A DNA stretch of 64,000 nucleotides. Origin: Haliclystus octoradiatus (taxonomy: Eukaryota > Cnidaria > Staurozoa > Stauromedusae > Haliclystidae). The position numbers and the translations under genes are program-made. The stretch spans positions 1,488,001 to 1,552,000 of the forward strand of contig OU744450.1 in NCBI GenBank assembly GCA_916610825.1, in the 5' to 3' direction. Within the stretch, counting starts at the first letter, position 1. Each line of letters begins with the position of its first letter. This document shows positions 35,653-46,336 of this stretch, one piece after another. The notes under the pieces were generated by a model. It did not search any database, was not told the DNA's origin, and saw nothing but the letters and a program-made list of their open reading frames with translations.

Positions 35653-38514
35653 ATGTCTGATTTCAAAGGCTTACCATGTGAGTTTATGCCGTGTCCCGGT
35701 GAACCAACAATCCCGTGGACTCAATGGATAACAATATTCGAGGTATATGTAGAAAGAAAGGAACTAAATTTGCTTCAACAAAAACAACGACACAGTAACA
35801 CAACAACACCGCTAATAGACAACGCTATTTTGTCGAACAACGAAGGGGGCCAGCAACCACCAAAATTGTTCACAGACAAGGCCCGTAACTTGGACTTGTT
35901 TGCATGTCTAGGAGCAGAAGGTCAGCGACAGATCTTAGGTACACCAAACGCTACAGAATGGGACAGAACACATGAAACATTTAAAAAACAATGCGAAGAT
36001 TTATTCAAACCGACAGTGAACAGACGACTTGCATTGAAAAAATTTCGTGAACGACAGCAACGACAAGACGAGACCATAGACCACTGGACAGCCGAATTAG
36101 GGATATTAGCAAAAGACTGTGACCTTTCTACAACAGCCGCTGAGAACAATGCACTGGCTGATAATATTGTATTGAATTGTTATGATAAAGAGGTACAGAA
36201 GAGACTTTTTGCAGAGCATGATAAGTCTGATTTAACAGTGATCATAGATTTCATTCGTGCACATGAAACCGCAAAAAAGGACAGCGCTCAACTTCACTCA
36301 ACGGCGGTGAGTGCGATATCCGGATATAAGTCAAACAGACGCGGTAATCACCATAGTAACAAACAACGAAACACAACGGCTGAAAACAAGAAGCACGATA
36401 ACGGTGATCGTAAGAACAACAACAGCAACAATAATAGCACGAACACTAACAATAAAAAATGTTTAGGATGTGGCCAAGAAGGTCATTTCCACGGAAATAG
36501 TAATTGTCCTGCAAAAGGCAAAGTGTGTGACAACTGTGGCATATCCAACCATTTTTCTAGAGTTTGCAAGAAACCTAGAAACACCCCAAATGCAAGCCAG
36601 CGCACCCTAACAATTGGCCATATTAGTTTACCCGATAACAAGATCAATATGCAAGTCCAACTTAAGTCAGTCAGTGGGACACACCCTAAAGTAATTAACA
36701 CTACTTTAATGGCAGACACAGGTGCAGACGTATCAACATTAACAGAACATTTGTATAATCAGCATTTTTCATCTATTGCATTAACACCAAACAATTTAAC
36801 ATTACATAACTTTGATTCTTCAGTTGTATCTAACGTGCTAGGTACAATTTCGTTGCATATGACGTACATGGCAACCAAAACAGCTATTGTTAAATTCTTC
36901 ATTGTACGAGGCACAGAGGTATCCGTACTTGGAATCAATGACTTGGCAACACTAGGTGTTCAAATTGACCCAGCTAACAAGGTCATCAACAGCGTCAACA
37001 GCAGAGATCAAGATACAGCAGCAGTTCTAGAGCCAGATGAACTCCTCACATCATTAACACATGAATTTCCTGATCTCTTTCAAGACAACCTGGGAAAGGT
37101 ACCTGACTACAAACACAAAATCATTCTACGAGAGGGGTCAACACCCAAGAGATTTGGCCTACGTCGACCTGCAATCGCACTTCGAGAAGCAGCAGCCAAA
37201 GCAGTTCAAGAATTCCTTGACGCAGACATAATCGAGCAAATTGAAAGATCAGAGTATGTCCACCCCGCCCATTTTGTTTGGAAGAAAGACAAGAAGGAAG
37301 CAAGACTAACAGTTGACTTCAAAGGCGGTCTTAACAACGACGTCATACCACAAACACACCCTGTTCCACTGATAAGTGACATACTCGATAGTGTGGGCGA
37401 CGATAAATATTTCTCAAAGTTAGATATTTCAAACGCCTACTACCATCTTGAACTAGATGAAGAGTCACGCCCACTAACAGCATTCATAACAGAAAGCCAT
37501 GGTCTCTGCCAATTCAAACGGGCACCCATGGGTCTCATCGACTCAGGCTCAGCATTTCAGAGAGAGATTGAAAAAGCGGTACAAGGTATCCCCGGTGTCC
37601 ATGCCTACAGCGATGACATCTTAGTCAGAGGAAGAACAAGAAAAGAGAATGACGCACGCCTACGCATGGCTCTTGAACAACTACAAGCTAAAATCCTCAG
37701 GTTGAAGAAAAGTAAAATCACAGTAGCTCAAAAAGAAACTACACTTTTGGGGCATAACATCAAAGCTACACCAAGCGGAACAGTTATTTCACCCGATCCT
37801 AAAAACATATTGGCAATACAATCACTTAGAAGTCCAGAAAACGCTAACGAAATCCAGCAATTTCTTGGGTCTTGCCAATACTATGCCCCCTTCATTAGAG
37901 ACTACGCATCACTGACAGAGCCTCTAAAAGTGATGACAAGAAAGAATGCATCATTCGAATGGTCCGATTTATGCCAAACGTCGTTTGCAGTGCTGAAGGC
38001 TAGAATAACATCACCAGAAGTACTGATACCGTTCGACCCAAGACTCCAGACACAAGTCACCACTGATGCATCAGACGTAGGTGTAGGGGCAATGCTTTCC
38101 CAAATACACAATGGGGCAGAAAGACCTGTAGCGTTCGCATCAAAGACACTATCAAGTTCTGGGAGAAATTACTCCACTCCTGAAAGAGAAGCATTAGCAT
38201 GTGTTTGGGCATGCGAACATTTTGAAAAATACTTGATGGGCCGACATTTCCTACTAAAGACTGATCAGATATCGCTCACAACGCTCTTAACTCGATTCCC
38301 ATCAAAGCGATCGTCGAGAAGGATCAGCCGATGGTATGATCGCCTGCGCTGTTTTGACTATGACATTGAGCATGTAAAAGGAAAGAACAATGAATTTGCA
38401 GACATGCTGTCAAGATTAGGCACATCACTTAAACCAGATGAAGTATCAACTCTTCAAAAACGACGACAACATCATAATTGCATCTCTACTACACCCAACA
38501 CATGTTACTGCTGA
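35653..38514 (+). CDS. Gag-protease-RT-RNase H polyprotein of element 2 (953 aa)
   Basis: The Gag region is followed by an Asn-rich spacer and two zinc knuckles at about residues 270-300. The first is spaced CX2CX4HX6C (CLGCGQEGHFHGNSNC), two residues longer than normal; the second (CDNCGISNHFSRVC) is canonical. The protease DTG is in LMADTGADVST. Reverse transcriptase has LTVDFKGGLNND and the catalytic YSDD. RNase H begins TTDASDVGVGAML. The frame ends shortly after RNase H. The last residues, beyond an A5 run at 38456-38460, look out of frame, because the integrase part continues in the other frame. The ATG at 35653 is the first in this frame after the primer site. Confidence 0.93.
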   Translation: MSDFKGLPCEFMPCPGEPTIPWTQWITIFEVYVERKELNLLQQKQRHSNTTTPLIDNAILSNNEGGQQPPKLFTDKARNLDLFACLGAEGQRQILGTPNATEWDRTHETFKKQCEDLFKPTVNRRLALKKFRERQQRQDETIDHWTAELGILAKDCDLSTTAAENNALADNIVLNCYDKEVQKRLFAEHDKSDLTVIIDFIRAHETAKKDSAQLHSTAVSAISGYKSNRRGNHHSNKQRNTTAENKKHDNGDRKNNNSNNNSTNTNNKKCLGCGQEGHFHGNSNCPAKGKVCDNCGISNHFSRVCKKPRNTPNASQRTLTIGHISLPDNKINMQVQLKSVSGTHPKVINTTLMADTGADVSTLTEHLYNQHFSSIALTPNNLTLHNFDSSVVSNVLGTISLHMTYMATKTAIVKFFIVRGTEVSVLGINDLATLGVQIDPANKVINSVNSRDQDTAAVLEPDELLTSLTHEFPDLFQDNLGKVPDYKHKIILREGSTPKRFGLRRPAIALREAAAKAVQEFLDADIIEQIERSEYVHPAHFVWKKDKKEARLTVDFKGGLNNDVIPQTHPVPLISDILDSVGDDKYFSKLDISNAYYHLELDEESRPLTAFITESHGLCQFKRAPMGLIDSGSAFQREIEKAVQGIPGVHAYSDDILVRGRTRKENDARLRMALEQLQAKILRLKKSKITVAQKETTLLGHNIKATPSGTVISPDPKNILAIQSLRSPENANEIQQFLGSCQYYAPFIRDYASLTEPLKVMTRKNASFEWSDLCQTSFAVLKARITSPEVLIPFDPRLQTQVTTDASDVGVGAMLSQIHNGAERPVAFASKTLSSSGRNYSTPEREALACVWACEHFEKYLMGRHFLLKTDQISLTTLLTRFPSKRSSRRISRWYDRLRCFDYDIEHVKGKNNEFADMLSRLGTSLKPDEVSTLQKRRQHHNCISTTPNTCYC

Positions 38515-39811
38515 CGAATTGATTGCATCTACTAATGATGATAAAGATATCCAATTGGTTCGAAAATACATTTCAACATCATGGCCAGCCAAACGACAAC
38601 TATCAGGAAACATGAGATATTACTTTACCATAAGAGAAGAATTATCTTTTCACGACGCATGCCTGTTCAGACAAGAACGCCTGGTCGTGCCAAGAAGTAT
38701 ACAACCTCAAATACTTGACTTATTACATTCTGGCCATCCAGGAATCACACGAATGACACAACTCTACAATGATGCGTACTATTGGCCTGGTGGCACTAAC
38801 AGAATTACACAGTATGTTCAAACCTGCATTGGCTGTGCTGCTGTAGGTAAATCATCAAAGCCACAAACAGTTCCTGTTGCAGCTATAGAGAAGCCAAGCA
38901 AACCATGGAAGAAACTCGCTATTGACATCACTGGCCCATTCCACACGGTGCCCAAACATCAACGATTCATTGTATCGATCGTCGACTACTTTAGCAATTT
39001 CCCGGAAGTGTTTCTCACAGATGACGTCACCTCCCCGAGAGTGATCACCTGGCTAAACGACCTGTTCTCCAGATACGGCAATCCAGACACAATCGTCTCC
39101 GACAATGGACCACAATTTAAAAGTTATGAGTTTACTCAATATCTTGAAAACAAGAACATCAAACAAAAACCCACAGCTGTGTACAATCCAGCAGAAAATG
39201 GACTCGTCGAAGTTTTTAATCGAAGCCTCAAACAAGGAACCCAAATTATTACTGCAGAAGGTGGATCATTTAAAACTGGAACACGTCGATTATTGGCTTC
39301 TTATCGCGCAACCGCACCAAACAATGGTGTTTCACCTTCAGAACTCATGTTTGGATGGAAGATACGCAGTGACTCTGACATACGAAACCAAGAACTATTC
39401 ACTACAGCGTTCAACACAACAAAACCATCACTCTCGCTCGAAGAAAGAGACAAAGCAGTGAAGGAAAGGTTCAAGGCAACAAACTATGGAGAGAACATAA
39501 ATGACTCTAACAAAAGTCATTTCATTCAAGGAGACCTGGTCCGTTGTAAGAAGCCTAAAGCCCAAGTACTAAAAGGTCAATCACCATACAGTCAACCAAG
39601 AACTATTACAAAAGTTCTAGGCAAGTATAGCTACGAATTATCTGATGGTCAAACATGGAACGCTCGAAAGCTAATTAAACACAGACCAGCATTACCACTT
39701 GAAGATATCACCATTGAAGAAGACATACATCAGCAGACAACGCAAGCTAATGATAGACGCTACCCACGACGTATCAATGCTGGAAGACCTCCACTTAGAC
39801 TTGGATACTAA
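38438..39811 (+). CDS. Integrase ORF of element 2 (457 aa, +1 frame)
   Basis: It overlaps the first ORF by 77 bases and lies one frame forward. It contains the integrase zinc finger (LLHSGHPGITRM...CIGC), a core with Asp in AIDITGPF, Asp in VSDNGPQF and Glu in AENGLVEVF with 35 residues between the last two, and a basic C-terminal region. Integrase normally derives from a Gag-Pol precursor. Expression therefore needs a ribosomal frameshift near the A5 run at 38456-38460, internal initiation, or the overlap is a single-base lesion. The listed start is simply the first Met of the frame. Confidence 0.9.
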   Translation: MKYQLFKNDDNIIIASLLHPTHVTADELIASTNDDKDIQLVRKYISTSWPAKRQLSGNMRYYFTIREELSFHDACLFRQERLVVPRSIQPQILDLLHSGHPGITRMTQLYNDAYYWPGGTNRITQYVQTCIGCAAVGKSSKPQTVPVAAIEKPSKPWKKLAIDITGPFHTVPKHQRFIVSIVDYFSNFPEVFLTDDVTSPRVITWLNDLFSRYGNPDTIVSDNGPQFKSYEFTQYLENKNIKQKPTAVYNPAENGLVEVFNRSLKQGTQIITAEGGSFKTGTRRLLASYRATAPNNGVSPSELMFGWKIRSDSDIRNQELFTTAFNTTKPSLSLEERDKAVKERFKATNYGENINDSNKSHFIQGDLVRCKKPKAQVLKGQSPYSQPRTITKVLGKYSYELSDGQTWNARKLIKHRPALPLEDITIEEDIHQQTTQANDRRYPRRINAGRPPLRLGY

Positions 39812-39948
39812 AGCATTAACTAGAAACTAAAACTAGAAATCTATTAGTATTTGACATTACGTTAAAACATAATTAATTAACAAGAATAAATAACACCTAG
39901 AGATTTCAGATTGATACCCATTTGCAGCATAACTATTAACTAATTAAC

Positions 39949-39958
39949 GAAGGGGTAA
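39949..39958 (+). other. Polypurine tract of element 2
   Basis: A short G-rich purine run (GAAGGGG, then TAA) directly before the 3' LTR. It is shorter than that of element 1. Confidence 0.65.
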
Positions 39959-40136
39959 TGATATATGATAATATGACATCATTGCGTTTCAGTCTAGCTA
40001 ATTACATAGATATAATATTACAGATTCCTTAATCCGATTACATAAACAGTCTTGAGTTGAGTTTCGAATGTCACTGACGTTTTTTATGAGTTATTGCCTT
40101 TCCTTAATTTCTTTCGTTATAATACAACACATAACA
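39959..40136 (+). repeat. 3' LTR of element 2
   Basis: The second 178-bp LTR copy, followed by the GGTGT duplication. Confidence 0.93.
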
Positions 40137-40141
40137 GGTGT

Positions 40142-42697
40142 TCCCAGAGTTTACAGGCATCAGAGATGTAGGATGCGCTGGTCAGTTGAATAGATGGAGA
40201 ACATCATGAGGTGTTGCGAGTCAACTGTTGCAGCGATGAGTAATAGATGGATCAATCTTGGCTCAAATTATTAAGAAGGTGGCAATGACTGGAGCGGAGT
40301 TGAGCTAACATTGTGCATTGTAGTCTTGTGAGTGATTGTTCTTCAGTATGCTAATTGATGGCGGTGCCTGCTGTAGCATTTTGTTAGGGCTTTGCCATAT
40401 GATGGCTTGCTCAACAATTATCATGAACAAGTGTGTATGTTATTTAAGCTCGGTGTTTGAAGTCAAAAGGGAGCTGACAACTTCATTGAATTTCATGTGC
40501 AGTGTTATTTTCATGTTTCTTGGAGGTGGAATGACGGTAGTAACATTGTGGCAAGGGTGGTTAATCATCAAACATTTTACAAAATATTGAGCAGATAAAA
40601 GATTAGATTGGTCAGAAACAGAGATAAGTTATTTTTCGTGGATATGATCAATAGAAGACATGACATGGCAACCAGTGATCAGCCGAAGAGCTTTAATTTG
40701 GGTCATCAGGATCTTAGACAGGTTTGACGCGTTTGTGTATGGTGACCACACTGGTGCTGCATCCACTCCTTCTCTCTCGTTCTATCTAACAAAAAACTCG
40801 AAATACTTATCTTGAACTTGGATTTGGATTTCTCATTTGTTGTTGGTAGAGAACGAGTGGGTCTAACTTCCGGTAACTGTGATGTGTATCGATGAACGTC
40901 AGACACATGGACTCACAAGACAAATCAATACGATTTCTATAACTCTGATTAGATAATGTACTGGTTGCATGTAGCAACGTACAACGAACAGTTGGTTCCC
41001 TCCAGGTCGAGATTTATCCCAATCTAGAAGAGAGGTGACATCGCTGAAATACGAGGTCCAATATAATCAGGCCTCTATCAAATGTCTAGTATAATCTTCA
41101 AATCCTTAAATTCCTATAAAACTACCCAAGATATTTCCTACCACTTGATGATGGATCTTAATTGTCTTTAGTATTGAACAGGATTATCCTGTATTTGAAT
41201 AGTAACCGACAGCTGGGGTCCAAGTTTTATTATGTTGTCCCACCATTCTCTCAGCGTATTAGACCGACCGCCCCAGAACTAAAATGGCAGGTTTCTCCTG
41301 GCAACTTAAAAATCACACAAAAATGTTCATACAAATTTGCTAAACAAATGATTATTCCATATTTTAGTTAAATTCTACTGTAAACCATTCAAAAATCCAA
41401 TTTATATTTCATGATTCACGGTCAAAGCCTTCTTACCATTTTAGTCATTTTAAGAAAAAGCTGCCTGCGAGCTTCATGGTCTTTGATTCTTTTGTTCTCC
41501 CAAGATTTTGCGAATCCAAAGAAGCATGACGAAAACATAAAATGTATGAGTTAAGAGGGCTCTGACCGTGAAATGATTTATAAATTCATCTCTGGTGAGC
41601 TCCACAATAAATTTTGACTAAAACAAGAAAGGGAAAAGTACTTATGGTATTTTTATGAACATTTTATGTGAATTTCAAGTTGCCCGGAGAAACCTGCCGT
41701 TTTGGTTCTGTGGCGCTCGGTCTATATGGAATTTTCCTGCACTCTCCTCACCTCTTCTTCACTGGCTTGCAAGGTGTATATTCTTGTTGAATCAGACCAA
41801 GATGTTTTTGGATTTTGATCTGATAATGTTATTCAAAGTTTAAACAATTTCGCTGATTTACAGCCTTGCACATGGTGAAGGATTTACCCACGTTACCCGA
41901 TGATACTCACGGTTATTCGAGAAAACTTTGTGCTCGCTATATTCCGATAACAGTAAACACGTCCACAAATTTGTGGTTAAATTGAATATTCCGTTATCGA
42001 ATATTTAAACAACTTTTAATTTTGAACCACTGAACCTATAAAGTATTTATTTTATTTTCTTAAAGTATGAGGCCAACCATTATTGAGTTTATGCAGGTCT
42101 ACGCTAGAACAGGTATAATTTTAGAAAATCGAATATCGAGACTGAGGGTTGACACTATATATCCAGACGACAACTGATACTCACTGGGATCAAACCTTCA
42201 AGACCACGTTAAATCTTTATTGAGGATACCCTCAACATCATTGTGTCGTCATGACTCCAAAGAAAGATGTCTGGAAATCACACAATCATCTTTGCGAATT
42301 CTTTAATTATCTTTGGTGAGTTCATAATGCTCGGTGGGCACCTGGAATGTATTCATTCACTCATTATATTTTATAACATTGTCAGGAACATTGTCACATT
42401 ATGATTATCCGTTGTGATTCTTCACTACTTCAAAACATGGCAAGTAAATATGATATAGAATTGCTTCAGAATTAAACGTTTATGAATTGCATTGCAGGTA
42501 AATCTGCTTTAGATATCACTATATGTACAAACAGTGTTTGATTGTATTATTGCTTATTTAATGTTATCAAGAAAAGTTAAGATCCGATGTAAAATGTCAA
42601 CCAACCAGCGCAGCTGCAGAGGAAATCAAGATGTTGCAGCAAAATGATAGACTCGAAATAGACAGGTATATAGCTATAGATAACCACCATTGTACAA
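40142..42697. other. Intergenic region between element 2 and GPCR 2
   Basis: No supported gene. An 84-codon ORF at 40336-40590 has hydrophobic stretches but no recognisable family. The inverted-repeat element at 41257-41732 is the only clear structure. Confidence 0.5.
41257..41732. mobile_element. MITE-like element with about 80-bp inverted ends
   Basis: The left arm (ATTAGACCGACCGCC...GGCAGGTTTCTCCTGGCAAC) is matched by the reverse complement of the right arm (GTTGCCCGGAGAAACCTGCC...GGCGCTCGGTCTATATGG). Part of the arm (GAATTTCAAGTTG...GGAGAAAC) recurs near 49017-49041, so the family is dispersed. No target duplication was confirmed. Confidence 0.72.
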
Positions 42698-43648
42698 TTA
42701 GTCCATTTTAACAATAGTTATTACTGAAGCTTTCTGCGTGTTAGAACTTATAGCATTATAAATTCGATACCAGCTAGATCTAAAATATCGACGAACTGTT
42801 CTGTTATATACAACAAACAGAAGTGCACTAATAAAAGCATTGCATGGGGTAATAACAAGTATCCACATTATGCTAATTGCTAGCTCGCTAGATAGTAAAT
42901 CTCTATGTAGTAGATGAAGTTGATATGACATCAATATTGATATACAATTATATGGCATATATACAACAAATACTACGATTGAGTATACTTTGACAAATTT
43001 GATTAAACCAAGTTCGCTTCCACTATTAAATTTTCTTCCACGTGAATTACTCACAATATTGCTGTCTTGGATTTGTCTCACAACGACTTTCTTTGCCTTG
43101 CTATAACAGAAATACACTGATATTAAACTTGCCGTGTTAGCCAACACTAAAATTAATACTGTTGGCCACGAAAATACAAAATGGATAACCAAGGAAAATA
43201 ATATGGAGAGGATAATTGCTCCAATGATAATCAAAGACAGTGATAGATTTGAGATGGTTTGCTTTCCAGTGTATCGTTTGCAAAGTGTATAGTATCTTAA
43301 AACTGCAATAGCCAACATCAGAATAAACGAGAAATAGATAAAGATGTATGCAGCAAATTGCCCTGATAATTCTAGCCAGCATGGTCTTTCCTTATAGAAA
43401 ATACATATTGTAGCAAATACCGGAAGATAAAATACTCCTAGACATGTGTCAGAAATACACATTGTAAATATGAGTTTACCAACTGCAAGTGATGTCTGCT
43501 TTGTCTTTACTAAAACGATAGCAAGTGACACGTTACAAAGTATACATAAAAGTGAGATCATATAAGCACAGACAGCTATAGCCGTACGATGTTCACTCGG
43601 AATGTCTAAATTGATCACTGGACTGCATTTGATAATTCTAGTCTCCAT
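42698..43648 (-). CDS. Intronless atypical rhodopsin-like GPCR 2 (316 aa)
   Basis: The same length and architecture as the GPCR at 30773. TM2 has KLIFTMCISDTCLG with the conserved Asp. TM3 ends AVLRYYTL in place of DRY. TM6 is YSIVVFVVYMPYNCI without CWxP. TM7 ends SALLFVVYN in place of NPxxY. The loop between TM4 and TM5 is very short (HFVFSWPT). The shared KLIF.MCISD, PYN and YN..VRR motifs show common descent with its two neighbours. The tail is short and basic. No ligand can be assigned. Confidence 0.88.
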   Translation of the reverse strand: METRIIKCSPVINLDIPSEHRTAIAVCAYMISLLCILCNVSLAIVLVKTKQTSLAVGKLIFTMCISDTCLGVFYLPVFATICIFYKERPCWLELSGQFAAYIFIYFSFILMLAIAVLRYYTLCKRYTGKQTISNLSLSLIIIGAIILSILFSLVIHFVFSWPTVLILVLANTASLISVYFCYSKAKKVVVRQIQDSNIVSNSRGRKFNSGSELGLIKFVKVYSIVVFVVYMPYNCISILMSYQLHLLHRDLLSSELAISIMWILVITPCNAFISALLFVVYNRTVRRYFRSSWYRIYNAISSNTQKASVITIVKMD

Positions 43649-45070
43649 TTCAAATATGATAATATTTCATAAAAGTCTAATGACTATCTATATATCGTAT
43701 TATTCTGAAACTTTCACCGAGCTAATAGGTGAGAATTTAATTATCAATTTCGAAAAAATTTGGAAATGAATAATTTTTCAACAACAAAGTGTTCATTTTA
43801 AATTAATCGAATCATAATTATATTAGTTATATACCAGTTTCTGGTAATTTAATAAAGTCAATATACAAATTGGAAATGTTTGATAAAAACGAGATAATTA
43901 AATAAGAATTAAATTGTATATCAAATACAAAGACTGCAATATAGGAAATTTGTACATGCCTTTGAAAGTGAATTAGAAAGTAAGGTTTTATAATTGCGCG
44001 GTAAATATTGACATTTAGCTCTACGCAACCTCAACATAACATTTGAAAAATCAATATTTCTCACAAGCAAAACAACTACCATTTTATGAGACGAGTCAAA
44101 CTTTTTCTCTATAACCATAACCTGCAAACGATCGCTATCTCTCTAATGTATGGCAAGGGTGAAGATTTCAATACTTACGCTTATAAGCTGCGATTATGCT
44201 GCGATTATTGTGCAATTGCGCATCATATGATTCTGTACATTATAGTGTAAGCTATGTTCTAATAGAAATCAGTTCTATTCAGAAGAAATGCCAGTGTGTT
44301 CTCTATCTAGAACGACACAACAACTCGAATACTGGATACCTTATCGCGAAAACAATTTGTGTACTCATAGATACAAATGGACATTTGTAATTTGCTATTT
44401 AAGTTTTAAACATTTGAAATATATCTTTATTAAAACTCAGTATATTGTGTAGAATCCATGCTATAGCGTTATCCTGGATCTTCGCATGATGTTTGAGCGA
44501 TACTTGACAGAGACAGACCCCTAGGGGGTAACACTACCTCTACAAAGCTACATAGACGGAAGGGGCCATCTTGGAGTATAGTGAAGTAGCCAGAAATCCT
44601 GTAAATGCTACCAATAAAGTTCCAAAAAGCAAAAAAGAGTTCTTCCAATTCAAATTCTCTAGAAAGTCAAAAAGGAGACCCAAAAAGCACCACAGTAAAA
44701 ATTTGAATTTTCCACTCATATATACTGGTGTTTCTCATCTGCAATAACGGACAACAATAGTGGCACGTCACCGTAAAACCATTATATAGAAGTCAGGGGC
44801 AAACTATACCGGGAGCTGTACAAAGAAAAGTCCTGTTTGAGATCACATCACATCAAAATAATATAATATTGACAATCAATCGTGAAATGGTATATATAGG
44901 CTATATAAAATGTGGAATATTATACGATATTAAGATATTCTCACTATTAAAATTTTAAACTTTATCATATACAGTATATCAGATTCAACATCTATTAGCG
45001 CAGCGTTAGGTTATAAATACTATAGCATTGTTAATTAGCAAAGCAAAAAATAATTGATATATTTGAATCG
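43649..45070. other. Intergenic between GPCR 2 and the fibrinogen fragment
   Basis: AT-rich, no supported gene. A few 60-70 codon ORFs have no recognisable content. Confidence 0.5.
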
Positions 45071-45258
45071 TTATTTTAAATCCATTGATGATGATGATGA
45101 TGAATTAAATGTAAATGTACCATCCTTTGTAAGACAATGCATTCGATCCAAACCAAGCCAGAAGTTACCATCGATATCACCGAATCCATATATGTAAGCA
45201 TTCCACGGGCGATAGAAATCCACATTTGCATCAACTCTCTGCTGGATGAGCAGCCAAC
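45071..45258 (-). pseudogene. Orphan fibrinogen-domain exon fragment
   Basis: After a pyrimidine-rich acceptor the minus strand reads GWLLIQQRVDANVDF, YIYGFGDIDGNFWLGLDRMH, the opening of a fibrinogen C-terminal (FReD) domain. After HCLT the similarity stops, a poly-Ser tail follows and the frame ends at TAA. The rest of the domain, including its calcium site and last disulfide, is missing, and no partner exon was found. The 3' end of the fragment is a copy of sequence found again at 45314-45350, just after the GPCR 3 stop codon. This is probably a duplicated gene fragment; a real 3'-truncated exon is possible. Confidence 0.7.
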
Positions 45259-45352
45259 CTGTCAATCCATGAAGAGCGGAAGGAGGTCAGAATGAAATTA
45301 TGCTATTATATTTTAAATCCATTGATGATGATGATAATGATGATGAATTAAG

Positions 45353-46336
45353 TCACGATGATTGAGATGTGACTGTTGAGTTTACAATTCTGTTCCCTGC
45401 TGATATCTTGCGTGCCTCTTCAACATTTGGAAGACAGCACATACTGTTTCTGAAAAACCTACGAACTTGTCTATTGTATGCAACGAACATTACAGCACTG
45501 ATAAATGCATTACAAGTGCAGAGAATAGACGACCACGATGTAAGGGTTACAAGCAATGTTGAAGGTTGATTATGATAAACAAACTTATCGCATAATGTGA
45601 TAATAAATGTGACATTATATGGTATATGTATAACTGTCATAATAACTGAATATTGTCGTACAAACTTGATTAATCCAACAGCTCTACCATTATCAAACTT
45701 TTGTTTTTGATCTGTAAGGACAGTATTATTTCGTAAATGCTTCGTAACGATCTCCATAGATTTTTTATAACAAATATATACTGTCAGCAACAACAACAAA
45801 TTGAGAATATTCAATACTAAAAAAGTCTTCCAAGATAGATCAAGATATACCAAAATGGATAGCATTATAGATACGATCATACCCAACATCATTAAAATAT
45901 AAACCTTTGAATTTGAGATTACCCTTGCTCGATTACCTTGTTTGCGAAGTGTTAAGTAGCGTAATACAGCTATTGTAACCGTTAAAATGAATGAAAAATA
46001 ATAAAATATATAAGCAGATATTTGTATTGTATTTTCCAACCAGCAAAGTCTTTTTGGATAAATAAAAATGTTTAAAATTCCCAAAAGCGCCAGAAAAAAT
46101 ATACCAAGACATGTATCTGAAATGCACATTGCAAATATCAATTTTCCGACTACCAGAGCAGTCTGTTTAGTTTGGACCAATCCAAAAGCAAGTGCTAAAT
46201 TACAAACTATTGTTAGCAATGAAAAAATGAAAGCGAAAACACCCTCTGCCAAAATTTTTTCTGGAGTATTTTGTATAAACTCAATTGAAGTGCACGGTGA
46301 AGTTATATTAACCACTTTCTCCATTGTCATATTCAA
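45353..46336 (-). CDS. Intronless atypical rhodopsin-like GPCR 3 (327 aa)
   Basis: Third member of the local family, closest to GPCR 2. The N-terminus has NMT and NIT glycosylation sites. TM2 reads KLIFAMCISDTCLG. TM3 ends AVLRYLTL with no DRY. TM6 is YSVIMTVIHIPYN. TM7 ends SAVMFVAYNRQVRR. The loop between TM4 and TM5 is very short (YLDLSWKT). It has the same orientation as GPCR 2, about 1.7 kb away, consistent with tandem duplication. Expected at the plasma membrane; ligand and G protein are unknown. Confidence 0.88.
   Translation of the reverse strand: MNMTMEKVVNITSPCTSIEFIQNTPEKILAEGVFAFIFSLLTIVCNLALAFGLVQTKQTALVVGKLIFAMCISDTCLGIFFLALLGILNIFIYPKRLCWLENTIQISAYIFYYFSFILTVTIAVLRYLTLRKQGNRARVISNSKVYILMMLGMIVSIMLSILVYLDLSWKTFLVLNILNLLLLLTVYICYKKSMEIVTKHLRNNTVLTDQKQKFDNGRAVGLIKFVRQYSVIMTVIHIPYNVTFIITLCDKFVYHNQPSTLLVTLTSWSSILCTCNAFISAVMFVAYNRQVRRFFRNSMCCLPNVEEARKISAGNRIVNSTVTSQSS

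Larger units (their letters stand above)
35382..40141 (+). mobile_element. Full-length Ty3/gypsy LTR retrotransposon (element 2)
   Basis: Two 178-bp LTRs (35387-35564 and 39959-40136) that I read as identical, TG...CA ends, and a perfect GGTGT target duplication (35382-35386 and 40137-40141). The interior has a primer-binding site identical to that of element 1, an ORF for Gag-protease-RT-RNase H and a second ORF for integrase in the +1 frame. The protein sequences differ clearly from element 1, so this is a separate lineage. It is also a recent insertion. Confidence 0.95.

Noticed and set aside
45071-46336. Fibrinogen fragment as the last exon of the LDLa gene
   Set aside because: The LDLa gene has its own stop at 48523, and a complete GPCR gene lies between them on the same strand.
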